A stretch of 64,000 nt of DNA from Siphonodentalium dalli. Taxonomy: Eukaryota; Mollusca; Scaphopoda; Gadilida; Siphonodentaliidae. The stretch is taken from the NCBI GenBank assembly GCA_032622095.1, contig CP136062.1:129969282-130033281 (forward strand), in the 5' to 3' direction. A program made the translations under genes and the position numbers. Positions 33,754 through 45,745 of this stretch are shown here, piece after piece. The first letter of the stretch is position 1, and each line of letters begins with the position of its first letter. The notes below the pieces were generated by a model, which made no database searches, was not told the DNA's origin, and saw nothing but the letters and a program-made list of their open reading frames with translations.

Positions 33754-35739
33754 ATATACTTCAATAAAGGATACCTATTAATTGAAAATACAACATTGAT
33801 TGAGTTTGGTGGACTTGTAACATTTTCACCTAACCAGCAGCTCGAACATGTTGAAAAAAGCTCTCAAAATGCTGGTTTTGACCCAAAATGCACCAGCCAA
33901 AACTTGGACAAATGTTCTTTGAACCAAGCGATATCCGTCTTGGTGAGGGTTCCTGGATAACCTGATACTGGTAAACTGTAAATCTTGTTTCAATGGCAAC
34001 GGCATATGGACCATTGGAGAAAACAGAAAATACTTTGTATTGTTTCATATAAGTATGTATGTTTGTAGTGCAAGCGGTTGCCGACTTCATGACCGAAACT
34101 GCAATAGACAATGTTGTCAAGGTCACATAGTAAGGTCAAGGTTAAATGTTTATTGTGACAAGTAATTCTGCATTAACCTGCCCATAAATTCACATATTTC
34201 GCAAATAACCCACAACCGCGTAATGGAAGTATAATCGCAAGTTTCTAACCTTCAATATGGTGCATTGACGGCATTCTATGTGTATTCCGTTGTCCAATTT
34301 TAATTTATCAATGTTATTCCGGGGGGCTGAATTTCAGAATGTTTTGTTCAGCTGCCTAAGTTTGGAGCAGTATAGGATCAACAATGTGGAAATGTGAACA
34401 TATTTGGAGGTATATACATACATTTATACCTGATATATAAGCCTATCGTCAATTATGTTGACTCATTGTAATGCATGTATGAGTCATGTATTTGTTTGAA
34501 TCTTAAATATGGTAATACTAAATCAAATTCCCGCACTGGCAACAACCTCAAAATGTATACGACATGTGGACTATCTCGTTGTTTAAAATAATTGGACTTT
34601 AGTTTGGTGTGTCACCACCATGCAAACTAGAATGCACTCAGAAAGATGCCAACGTGCGCCAAAATGTAATAAACAAAATTTAAAAAATAATTTCACTGTA
34701 TTTTACTTAATTTATTTAATTTAATTTAATGTTAGCAAAAAAAGACAATTACCATTTCTCATTTCATCACAGATAAAAGGCAAATTACTATATTAATCAT
34801 TTAAGTAATTAAAACCAATTCCATGTTGCCGAAAGGATGATACTTTAATATCGATTACATTTTTTTCAGCGTCATATTTTGATTTTCATTTTCCGATAGT
34901 CAAAGTTGACCAAAGGAGCAATTATAAGAAATAATTAATACTATTTGTGTAAATATTGATAGCAGCCAATATGCAACAATAAATATCAATAATTAATCAA
35001 TAATTAATCAATAACGATCATTTTATGTAATAATAAACTCTTCAAACGGTGTTTGTGTCAACAAATGCGTTTTGTTTTGTGTTACGTCATTCGTCGTATT
35101 TGACCCGGAACTCGGCTGAAGGTTGGGCTATTCATCCTATTGCGTCGAATTACGAAATCGCGTTTTGAATGTCTCTCTTTACCCGCACGATAAAAAGAGG
35201 TCTTCGCACGAACCAAAAATGATAGAACTTCCCAATTATAAGTAAAAATACCCAAATGAAGGAGTCTATGTAGGTCCCGAAGGAGTCTATAGACTCTTTG
35301 ATGTAGAGTTCTGATGGAGAAAATGTAGGTCGATCTATTTTTGTCATAACTCTGACGTATTTTTACCTGGGAGAAAAAATCGAAATCGAGGCTCACTACG
35401 AGCATGCCAGTTTTAAATATAGAAACAGGGAATCCCGACAAATGGCGATATCGGCGACAAACACATAATCGAAAACAACACATAAAATTAATATAACAAA
35501 AAAGCGGCACAGTAAAAATGTCAGAACGCCACGAAGTTTTACGTCGTTTTTGGTGACGTCATGGAGTGAAACGGAGTAGGGTGACACCAACCTACGAATC
35601 TGTCTGATCGCCATACTGTTGCGCGAGCGCACGTAATGCTATTACTGCAACTTGGAGAACAAGTTGTCAGTGTTAAATATCTAATAGAATCCAAATAAAC
35701 AATCTATATATATACTATCTGTCTCAACCGGTCCTACTA
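33754..35739. other. 2-kb stretch, no convincing gene
   Basis: The longest frame, 35082-35510 on the minus strand (142 residues), is Arg/Phe-rich with no recognisable domain and overlaps other open frames, so I treat it as chance. 34670-35010 is AT-rich low-complexity DNA with AATTT and ATCAATAATTA repeats. Confidence 0.4.
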
Positions 35740-36635
35740 AAACCCGACCGCACCCGACCGCACCCGACCGGACCGCCCCAGGGATCCGAGCTAGATGGGG
35801 TTTGCACTATCGTGTAGAATGGACCTGAATGTACTAAAGTTCCAATCCCCAAGTCGATAGCTCGAGCGGAAACGGCACTGTTAACCCCCAAGGTGCGGCC
35901 GTTTCTGCCAGGAACGGGAAATCCAAAAATGCGTCGACCGCACCTCCCCTGACTGCCTGTTCGCGGAAATGATGGACATTATATCATGAAGTGAATACCC
36001 ATATGCATCCATGTGCGATCGGACAAGTCGCTAGCTGCAGCGGAAGTGAATAAATTAACCCATTATATCATGAAGTGAATACCCCTATGCATCCATGTGC
36101 GATCGGACAAGTCGCTAGCTGCAGCGGAAGTGAATAAATAACCCATACGCTGCTGCAGAATTCGCTATGAATGTGCGCAAAACACCGAAATAATCACCTG
36201 CCGACCGCACCAACCTCAGGGGTCCGAGCGTGATGGGGTTTGCACTATCGTGTAGAATGGACCTGAATGTACCAAAGTTCCAATCCCCAAGTCGATAGCT
36301 CGAGCGGACACGGCACTGTTAACCCCTAACTTGCGGCCGTTTCTGCCAGGTACGGGGAATCCAAAAAGGCACCGACCGCACCTCCCCTGGCTGCCTGACC
36401 ACGGAAATGATGGACATTATATCATGAAGTGAATACCCATATGCATCCATGTGCGATCGGACAAGTCGCTAGCTGCAGCGGAAGTGAATAAATTAACCCA
36501 TATGCTGCTGTCGAATTCGCTATGAATGTACGCAAAAACGCCGAAATTAACACCCGCCGACCGCACCAACCTCAGGGGTCTGAGTGTGATGGGGTTTGCA
36601 CTATCGTGTAGAATGGACCCGAATGTACCAAAGTT
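35740..36635 (+). repeat. 356-bp tandem repeat, about 2.3 copies
   Basis: The segment beginning GGGGTTTGCACTATCGTGTA starts at 35797, 36235 and 36591. The second period is 356 bp. The first is 438 bp because an 83-bp piece (ATTATATCATGAAGTGAATA to AATAAATTAACCC) is duplicated at about 35979-36145. Units are GC-richer than the flanks and include GATCGGACAAGTCGCTAGCT. The left edge has a short CCCGACCGCA repeat (35744-35775). No coding or RNA gene signature is visible. Confidence 0.88.
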
Positions 36636-37707
36636 CTTTTTCACAGAATATATAGCTACTATAATTTCCAGGTGTGCTCTGATTCATGGTAGTTTGGACA
36701 CTATGTTTTGGCCAGCGTATGGCCGTCTATTGCAGCATGATACTTAGATATACCGACTGAGCCACTGATGACCCCTATATATACACCGAATAATAGGGTG
36801 GCACGATTCGGTATAGTTTTAATTTTAATTTCAAAGAGCTAATGGTCATGGACGCTGGATAATTTTGGAGCGACCAATGCTACAACAAGATCCCATCATA
36901 TACAAAGAAAAGTTACATTAGTTTTGTAAAAAGGAGACGGAAATAGAGGAATGCCTTTTCAATGAGCTTAAACGCGAGTTTCTGTTTTGTGAGATAAACA
37001 TTCGAACTTATCACATGCATGGAGCCCGGAATGCTCCCCCCGAATGTACTTCTGTAGTACTCCTTGTTCTACATATATAGTCGTGAAACCGTTTTGAGTG
37101 GAATCAATTGGGGTCGCAAATGTCTCGTGAATATGTCATGCACTTGTTAGCTGCTGACGCGAGAGATGGCAGGGAACCCATGCACGTCAGAGATTGTTCG
37201 AATAATAAAACACTCTTAGCCGTTGATTTCTGTCTAACCGATACTCACATGTTATACATGATGGCTTGTACAATACTCGTTCAATTTACACTGAAATACC
37301 ATGCATTCATGTAAACACAACCACTTGATTTCGCTATTCGTTTATGTATGTAAGCAAAAGACTCGGAGTACAACCGAGTCAGAACTAGGTCTCATATTGA
37401 TTAGCGAATGCTTCCTTATAAACTTTAAGAGGTTGGGCGGTGCCTTTTGTTCTATTCAGCCGAGAAACTCTCTTCCTCAGTGGAATCAATTGCATGGGGG
37501 TTTAAAAGACATGAGAACACTCCACCCGAAACTTCTTTCTTTATATGTAGAAAGAAATTGCGGAGTGCTGCTTGATCTATTCAGTCGAGAAGCTCCCGTC
37601 CTCAGTGGAATACATCGAAGCCTTAAATGTCTCGCAAACATGGTACTAGATAGTGTCTGGAATATGAAGAACCACTAACCGTACTGAATGCTGAATTCAG
37701 AAATAGA
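36636..37707. other. No convincing gene
   Basis: The frame 37301-37678 (125 residues) has no domain I recognise. CAGTGGAAT and GTCTCG/GACATGAGAAC pieces repeat loosely at about 37108, 37478-37515, 37600-37640 and 38045-38100, so the region may be an old degenerate repeat. Confidence 0.4.
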
Positions 37708-37853
37708 GGATCTCACATGAGTTTCTATTTTATACGGAATTTATCAACCGAGTTCACTAAATTCGATTTGAGCCGAGGTTTACCGAGGCTCAAATAGAAT
37801 TTAGAGGACGAGGTTGATAAATTACGTATAAAATAGGACGAGTGTGAGATACC
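37708..37853. mobile_element. Foldback element of about 146 bp
   Basis: The outer arms ATCTCACATGAGTTTCTATT / CCTATTTTATACGTAATTTA (inverse) pair, and the inner arms GAGCCGAGGTTTACCGAGGCTC close the hairpin near 37775. Confidence 0.75.
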
Positions 37854-40800
37854 TTTTATCACATGATCAAATAAACCCGAAGCAACGCGAAATATTCATC
37901 GAAAACAACAATCATAAACTACAGCGATCGCAAGTTATTTGAAGAACGCCGTGACGTCATCGCACGCGCTGATATTAAACGTGTCTATTACCGATAATTA
38001 TGAAACTGCTTTTATGGCCAAATTATGTGATAAAAGAAACTCCCGTCAGTTTAATCAATTGGGGGCTTAAACTTAAAGGACTCGAGAACACGTCACTTGA
38101 TAGCTGCTGACGCACAACATTACATGTAGTTTGCCAACCGATATAGTTCAACTATATATATATATATATACCATTTGTCGGATGCTACCGTCATATCTAT
38201 AGAATGTTATAATCACTTGTTTATATGGGGTGCAAAGTTTGAGGTTCTATTCCAAATATGTCCATTGACATTTGTCGTGAACGGATTCTTATGGACGACA
38301 TATAGTTGACCCATCATCTAATAATTTCGTATAACAATTTCAGTGAAATGTTGCATATGCAAACAGTAAAGGCAATGTGTTGATTTAAACGATATAACGT
38401 CTCAAACTTTCTGCATAGATTCATGGGTGAAACATAATAATTCTGAGCCTGAGAGGCCATGCAGTCAGCAGGAATTATTTTTATTAAAAATCTATTTTAA
38501 AAACAATCTTAAGTGAAATATTTGTAACACCATACGTTTCTCGTTTGTTTTGGAACAACGATACAAACGTGCCGTCAACATATTAGTGTTGTTGTTGTTG
38601 TTGTTGTTGTTGGATGTGGTGCCAGGAAGAGACATAGCGTCTTTAAAGATTTTAAAAGCGTAGCCATTTCACTGTCTACCGAATAAATCTCTTTCCATGC
38701 ATATGTGGTGTATATGCCGGATTGAACTTAGGTTAAGTGTGTTTTGAAAGACGCCCCCAAAGTAAGTTCAAATATTTGGCGAATTAACGCTTTTGATATA
38801 CAGTGTCCAATCGCTCAAATATCCACTTGACAGATTGATCCAACTTTGTTGCCGAATCCATAGCATGGGACATCATTCCAACTATATCCATATGACATAT
38901 TCCCGCGCATTTCTGTGCAGTTTGCCGTTAGGCTCGCCTGGCGCCCAATTAGTATACTGTATCGGATCCCCGTCGTATTGTGTCCATTGACTTCCTGACC
39001 GTGTAGCGTCGATGCAATATCTGCTTGTTGTTCTAAAAGGGAAGAAAATTTCACAGGTGACTATCTTATTGAGGTATAAAGCAGCCGAGGACGACTGTTC
39101 AGCAGAAAATTTAGTGGATGCATGTGGGTTAGCTATAATACTCAGCCTCCACTTGGCACGTTTATGATTTTATTATCTGGCGGATGATTATTAGCTAGAT
39201 GTTAGTGTACTCAAGTGTCTCACATACAAACGGAAATTATAATTTTCTATACACAACTGACTCTATTTCTTAAAGAGTTAGCTCACGACTTCAGCAGTGC
39301 GAACCTATACCATTGCGACATGGTCGGCATCTATTTTCTACCCATTACATGGAAATGAATTCCGTACACTACTGCTGCAAGTCGGGTCATATCTCGGATC
39401 GATCATAAGTCGTAGAAAATCACGTGCATGCTGGACTAAAATTCGCATGTAACTACATGTACATGTTTTTTCAAGTTGTAGATTGAGTTATATAGAACGG
39501 TTTTGTATCATTAATGTAACATGTTTATGTTTCGTCCTCTGCTTGTATTACAACTTTACAAGTAACATTATCGACGTCTAGCCTCAGACACATGACACAC
39601 AGGAATATATACGTATTTCAGTTACCAAGGATACACACGCAGAATCCCTGCACTTCGTATAGAAACGCTAGAAGCGGAATATTTTTTATTACCATTATAC
39701 TTCATTTCTTGGGAATCCTCAGCTTATCTTATATAGGGGGTGATTATAAATAGCTCAAACTCATAAAAGCATGACTATTGTAAAACCACTTGATACACGG
39801 GGGGAGGGGCATACCGTGTGATTAGAAACAGGACCATTATTGGTATATAGGTTCTACGTCAAACACCGAGTGATAGTCACTGTATTGGAGATTTTCGTAG
39901 AACTATTTCACAAAACACCGAGTGAGATTGTTACGCACGAGTAGCGCCATTTGGTAATGCGGAATTTATTATGTCACGTTCCGTGCCTCATTGAGAACTT
40001 ACGAAATCGCTGTGTTATGTTGCACGGATATGTTATGTCTGACGTCGAAGTTAGAGAACATTTTCAATATAACCCTCCCTATACTATTAGAAGCAGTGGA
40101 ATAATTTACTACTACTGATGTTTGTTCACAAATATGCATGTTTCTCAACAATTCTACTTGTTATACCTGGTAGGGGTAGTACATGATGCAATTAAAACAA
40201 GTCCTTATAAAATAAAGGCCTGATATGCGGAACCTTTTGGAGTTTGCTGCATGTACGCTGTTAATGAAATTTTCCATCATAACTATTATCGATGTTCATT
40301 TCATGTGGCAAAAACCATACAACATACCAACAAACTATATCTAGAAAATTAGATAATACCTTTGTCTAAATACGCGCATATCTATGCATATCAGCTGTAA
40401 CATTTTGTTTGTAATGTTATATATGCATATATTTATATTACCAGGTTTGTCCAGTTCATCTATGATCCACTGCTGAACTGTCGCGTCTTTTATATATATA
40501 AAGGAGATGGCCGCCTTCGCGTCTGAAGAACTCTTGTTGAGTTGGTCCGTCTCCATCGCTATGAATTACTTTATAGCAAATGCAGACAGTCTCATTCAGT
40601 GTGTAGCCAAGTGCGAACGGGCATTTGGGTGGAACTGTAATTAGATAACGACGTATATGAATACACCTGAATTAAAAATACAAGTATTATTTAACGTTTT
40701 ATTTAATATATGCATTTGAGGAAGAGGGTCGCAAAATATGCATCCATATTGCAAATGAAGACATCAACCATCCAATATCATGTTAGCGTTAACTGGAAAT

Positions 40801-40880
40801 GATATACGCACCACAAGTATAGCTGCCTCCTTTAGTGGGTAGTGAAAGCTCGCCCGTGGCACAGTGCTGCGTTGCTACCT
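37854..40880. other. 3-kb stretch, no gene seen; two microsatellites
   Basis: A TA run lies at about 38152-38171 and a TGT repeat at about 38586-38612. Frames at 38793-39054 and 40341-40556 are short and without motifs. The rest is unique. Confidence 0.45.
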
Positions 40881-40943
40881 CCAATCATGGATATTATGTT
40901 ATTTGGAGTGTGTTTATTGAATCGTGAATATTGTTATTTAGAG
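40881..40943 (+). repeat. Left edge of the 37-bp minisatellite
   Basis: Nearly two units (ATATTATGTTATTTGGAGTG, TGTTTATTGAATCGTGAATA) of the array resuming at 42347, cut off by the insertion at 40944. Confidence 0.8.
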
Positions 40944-42346
40944 CAGGGGTGGGGGGGGGGGGTAGTAAAAACAATTGCAGGAAAGTATGCCGTTTTTTGA
41001 ATCTGGCATTTTCGGGGACCCACCACCCACAAACCTGCCAAAAAATATTTTTTTACTCCCAATATTTTGACACCCACCCCCGAAATTTAAAAATTGGTCT
41101 AAAATCTCATAAAACTCTATTGATATCACTCTTATGACTGGGAATGATCTCAATTAGTTCAAATAACCGTTTAACCTGTTTCTGAAGCTATTTTAATTTA
41201 AAAAAAAAAATTTAAATTGCTGATCATCGGTAAACCTAGGTCATTGTGCAGAATTTATATATATTGTTTTAATATTGAATTCCTTGCTCAATTTAACAAA
41301 ACCAATTTTATTTATTTATTTTATTTTGAAAAACTAATACCATTATAACATCCGCCAGGGTACCCCGAGTCAGAACACCAAATATGGTTGAGCTCGGTCC
41401 AGGGGTCTGAGAGAAATATCCTGACAGATCCTACTCGTTCATATATCTAGATGACGAGCAGTCACAGCACTATTCCAGACTTGGATACTTTCGGTCTTGT
41501 GAGAGATCATCTGAGTTGAAAGACATGCAAATAATTCACTGATTGGCTTGATGCACCGATGAGAGATATTTCTACCCGTTGATAGTCACAATAATGTTTA
41601 AGACAGTTGTGCGCTCTTTTTCCATGTACATAATGATCTAGGCTTTAGTTGCATCGGGACAAGTTTACTTATATATGCAAATTTAGGTCATTGTATAGGA
41701 TACACACAATTCCATAATTTCTAACCATTTCCCGATTAGCCTGCCAACCAGCCCATTATCTAGCAATATGCCTTAACACTTTTGTTAGTCTACTGGAACA
41801 ACCTGTGTTATAATAAATGACAAACAGTCACTATGCCAGACTTCGATATTTTAGGTGTTGTGAGAGTAACAAATCATATGAGTTGATAGGCATGCAAATA
41901 TTTCACCGATTAGCTTGATGCACTGATGAACGGTGTGATGACAGTTATATTCTAGCCATTGATAGTCACATTAATGTTTGAGGCAGTTGCTCTTTTTCCA
42001 TACACATAATGATCTTGGCTTTAGTACATCAAGACAAGTTTATATATTTCAGTTTTACATTTCTCGAAGCTTCTTTCCGAAGGGTGTCGGGAAGAAATTT
42101 TTCACCCACCGCCCCATATGCAACATGCCATGTAGCTTAATTTCATCTCTACTAAGGTTCATATGAGGTCCCAGTAAAATAAATATGGTGTTTTTGCAGT
42201 TATAAAGTCTAATAATGTTTTAAACTGTTACAAAAGGTTTTTAGTAAAAAATTTGCATGAGGGTGTAAAAACGATTTGTTTTGCCCCTCGGGTAACCCAC
42301 CCACCCCGGCATACCTTCCTGCAAATTTTTTACTACCCCCCCCCTG
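40944..42346. mobile_element. hAT-like non-autonomous transposon inserted in a minisatellite (1403 bp)
   Basis: The left end CAGGGGTGGGGG... and right end ...CCCCCCCTG are inverted. Pairing continues through GGTAGTAAAAA and TGCAGGAA(A/G)GTATGCCG, a TIR of about 40 bp interrupted by the homopolymer. TTTAGAG flanks both ends (40937-40943 and 42347-42353), consistent with a 7-8 bp target duplication; CAGGGG-type ends plus this length suit the hAT superfamily. Inside, a segment of about 220 bp is directly repeated (41460-41682 and 41826-42048; both contain TGATAGTCACA and CTCTTTTTCCAT). No transposase frame is present. Confidence 0.8.
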
Positions 42347-43810
42347 TTTAGAGTGTGTTTATTGAATCGTGAATATTATGTTATTTAGAGTGTGTTTATT
42401 GAATCGTGAATATTATGTTATTTAGAGTGTATCTATTGAATCATGAATAATATGTTATTAGAGTGTTTATTGAATCGCGAATATTATGTTATTTAGAGTG
42501 TGTTTATTGAATCATGAATATTATGTTATTTAGAGTGTGTTTATTGAATCATGAATATTATGTTATTTAGAGTGTGTTTATTGAATCATGCATATTATGT
42601 TATTTAGAGCGTGTTTATTGAATCATGAACATTATGTTATTTAGATTGTTTATTGAATCATGAATATTATGTTATTTAGAGTGTGTTTATTGAATCATTA
42701 ATATTATGTTATTTAGAGTGTTTATTGAATCATGAATATTATGATATTTAGAGTGTGTTTATTGTATCATGAATATTATGTTATTTAGAATGTTTATTGA
42801 ATCATGAATATTATGTAATTTAGAGTGCGTTTATGGAATCATGAATATTATGTTATTTAGAGAGTGTTTATTGAATCATGAATATTATGATATTTAGAGT
42901 GTGTTTATTGTATCTTGAATATTATGTTATTTAGAGTGTTTATTGTATCATGAATATTATGTTATTTAGAGTGTTTATTGAATCATGAATATTATGTAAT
43001 TTAGGGTGCGTTTATGGAATCATGAATATTATGTTATTTAGAGAGTGTTTATTGAATCATGAATATTATGATATTTAGAGTGTGTTTATTGTATCATGAA
43101 TATTATGTTATTTAGAGTGTTTATTGTATCATGAATATTATGTTATTTAGAGTGTTTATTGAATCATGAATATTATGTAATTTAGAGTGCGTTTATGGAA
43201 TCATGAATATTATGTTATTTAGAGAGTGTTTATTGAATCATGAATATTATGTTATTTAGAGAGTGTTTATTGAATCATGAATATTATGATATTTAGAGTG
43301 TGTTTATTGTATCATGAATATTATGTTATTTAGAGTGTGTTTATTGTATCATGAATATTATGTTATTTAGAGTGTTTATTGAATAATGAATATTATGTTA
43401 TTTAGAGTGTTTATTTTATCATGAATATTATGTTATTTAGAGTGTTTATTGTATCATGAATATTATGTTATTTAGAGTGTTTATTGAATCATGAATATTA
43501 TGTTATTTAGAATTTGTTTATTGAATCATGCATATTATGTTATTTAGAATTTGTTTATTGAATCATGCATATTATGTTATTTAGAATTTGTTTATTGAAT
43601 CATGCATATTATGTTATTTAGAGTGTTTATTGAATCATGCATATTATGTTATTTATAATTTGTTTATTGAATCATGCATATTATGTTATTTAGAATTTGT
43701 TTATTGAATCATGCATATTATGTTATTTTGAATTTGTTTATTGAATCATGAATATTATGTTATTTAGAATTTGTTTATTGAATCATGCATATTATGTTAT
43801 TTAGAGTGTG
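42347..43810 (+). repeat. 37-bp minisatellite, about 40 units
   Basis: The unit is GAATATTATGTTATTTAGAG, then TGTGTTTATTGAATCAT, with variants shortened by 2-4 bases (AGAGTGTTTATTG). A variant block (CATGCATATT, GAATTTGTTTATTG) dominates from about 43500 onward. The sequence continues the array begun at 40881. Confidence 0.95.
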
Positions 43811-44228
43811 TCTGTTGGGAGTTATCGTCGTTTCATCTGATATTCCATATCATGACGTCAGTTTTACGGGTAGAGGAATGTGTTATTTTAACCTGAGAAT
43901 CACTCCACTGCAAGTAGAAATGACTAACCATCGGAAAACTTTTCCACACACACACGAATCAGGTTACCATACCTTTGTGTGGATTACGTGACAAACCCGC
44001 ACTGATTGGGATTAGAGCCAGCGATTTGTTATCCACCCAAATGATAACCTGATTCGTTTGTCAGTGCAGAGCTCACCGGGGCTATTAGTAGCACTCATGA
44101 AATAAAGGTTCCGGTTTTACGCAAGAACACATCCGAGTATCTCTGATGCTCTTAGATATACTGATTTTATAATATCTATTTCAATTCAGACCACATAATA
44201 CAATAGTACTGTGTTCCTTGTGCAGTCT
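43811..44228. other. No gene seen
   Basis: Unique. A short inverted pair, CGAATCAGGTTACCAT and ATGATAACCTGATTCG, lies at about 43955 and 44040. Confidence 0.45.
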
Positions 44229-44465
44229 TTAGAACCTGTTTGATGCTTCCATTTTATGGAATGGATATATTATAAACTTTACTTTTCCACAAAGATCCAG
44301 GTGTTCACTCAGTTTAATTTGTCTGTACTCGGGCTGTCTTATGGGTTGGCGGTGACACGAAACACGTTGGCGCAGAATTTTGCCAGTTTCGCCAATGTAT
44401 GATTCTCTGCACCCAGAGCACACGATGTTGTAGATGTTGAAGACGTTTATAACGTAGGCGAGTCA
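44229..44465 (-). pseudogene. Penelope-like element GIY-YIG endonuclease remnant
   Basis: On the minus strand, reading from about 44465, the frame gives VINVFNIYNIVCSGC and then RESYIGETGKILRQRV, followed by HRQPIRQP and LSEHLDLCGKVKF. This matches the GIY-YIG endonuclease that ends Penelope-like retroelements: a Y-x-I start, a CxxC pair, YIGETG with the following Arg, and an H/C-containing segment. In intact elements the domain nicks DNA at the insertion site. Here no reverse transcriptase precedes it in frame, and a stop after NRF (44229-44231) truncates the domain before its expected end. The frame 44473-44685 upstream has no recognisable homology. It is a dead 3' fragment. Confidence 0.75.
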
Positions 44466-44625
44466 TGGGTTTTCAGACCAACATTACATCGCCCAGTTTG
44501 TGGATCATTGCTACAAACTCACTCATTGATTCAGACGATGCGCGCAGTGACTCAGTGGACAATGCGATGTGCTGCCCGCAGTCTCTCTGAAAAGCCGACG
44601 AAAATCCTAAAAAATCTACGTCTCT

Positions 44626-45052
44626 ATATGTGACCCGCCATATCAAATCCAGTCGTAAGTCGGGATTTTTTTTACCCTGTGCCAATGCATTCTCTTATAT
44701 ATATATAGAGAATGCATTGGCCTAACAATTTTTTATCATTTTATTTAAATAAATGTTTCTTACATTTTTTAGGACATAAAATAAAAAACATCCATTACCC
44801 TGCAGGGAGCCCCACACATATATAGAAGCATATAGAAGAGTGTCGTCTGCTCATGTCTGTCTGTGGCTCTGTATGGATGAAATTATAAAATTGTTAAAGA
44901 TTACAAGAAAAAATTATTAAAATTGTAAAAAATTGCATTCACTTATATATGCGAGGCGACCTATGGTCGACTCGCATATATAAGAGAATGCATTGGCACA
45001 GGGTAAAAAAAATCCCGACTTACGACTGGATTTGATATGGCGGGTCACATAT
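44626..45052. mobile_element. Terminal-inverted-repeat element (427 bp) with an internal palindrome
   Basis: The left ATATGTGACCCGCCATATCA and right TGATATGGCGGGTCACATAT are exact inverses. Pairing continues through AATCCAGTCGTAAGTCGGGA and TACCCTGTGCCAATGCATTC, about 75 bp each side. The arms then contain the ATGCATTCTCTTATATATGCGAG palindrome also seen at 32468-32545. The centre is AT-rich. It is flanked by TA-like bases and has no frame. Confidence 0.82.
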
Positions 45053-45745
45053 TTGTGGTTCACTTTTGTTTTCTGTATTGATAGGATAGGATAGGATAGG
45101 ATATTTTATTTCAATATACACATATTAATACATGATACATTTGACAAATATTACATTGTATATTCGAGGGGGTGGCATAGTCAGGCGGTATATATATGCG
45201 GTTCCCCCCATTCCATTGGTTTTGGCGCAGATCGTGCGCGAGTTCATTGGTTAGTGGTGTGACAGATCACTTCAATGCAGAATCCAATTTCTATAAAAAG
45301 CCGACCGCTATGGCGCACATTGCTTCGTGTTTGTTATATTGAAATTGCGATATAAGAGGTCAAGGACATTTTGACAATTTTCCCACGATAACGACATACA
45401 ACAAATATTAGAATGCAGAATGCTGGCGACAAATTCATAATGCATTATACTCATCACAATATAGTAGACCTCATCTTCGATTTTTATCAGTAAACTATAC
45501 TTATTACCGATTATTCTTTCGCATGTTGTTATTTTATAAGTACTACGATTCTCACAAACGTTTATACGCCAAACATGCACTCCTTATTTGGAAGCGATTT
45601 ATTTCGTCATCTTGGTAAAGCCGCATCGTCCTAGAAAATGAAAAGTGAATCAGAGATATGGTGACTTAGGATTTCCGTCAGCTTTTCAAAGAGAATGTTC
45701 TGTCCTCTGAGACAATCGTACGCACAACCACAACTTAAATCCACA
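45018..45745 (+). repeat. Near-identical tandem duplication, copy 1 (728 bp)
   Basis: From ACTTACGACTGGATTTGATA to AAATCCACAA, repeated immediately as 45746-46472. The unit contains the right end of the TIR element, a GGATA repeat (about 45080-45100), inverted repeat F and a 90-codon minus-strand frame (45308-45580) of no recognised family. Confidence 0.93.

Noticed and set aside
35082..35510. 142-residue minus-strand frame
   Set aside because: Arg/Phe-rich without a domain, overlapped by other open frames and with no supporting context.
37301..37678. 125-residue plus-strand frame
   Set aside because: No motif; lies in loosely repetitive DNA.
42347..43810. CRISPR-like array
   Set aside because: Pure 37-bp tandem repeat with no spacers.
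43955..44056. Short inverted pair CGAATCAGGTTACCAT / ATGATAACCTGATTCG as a transposon
   Set aside because: Only about 16 bp of pairing with unrelated flanks; too little to call an element.
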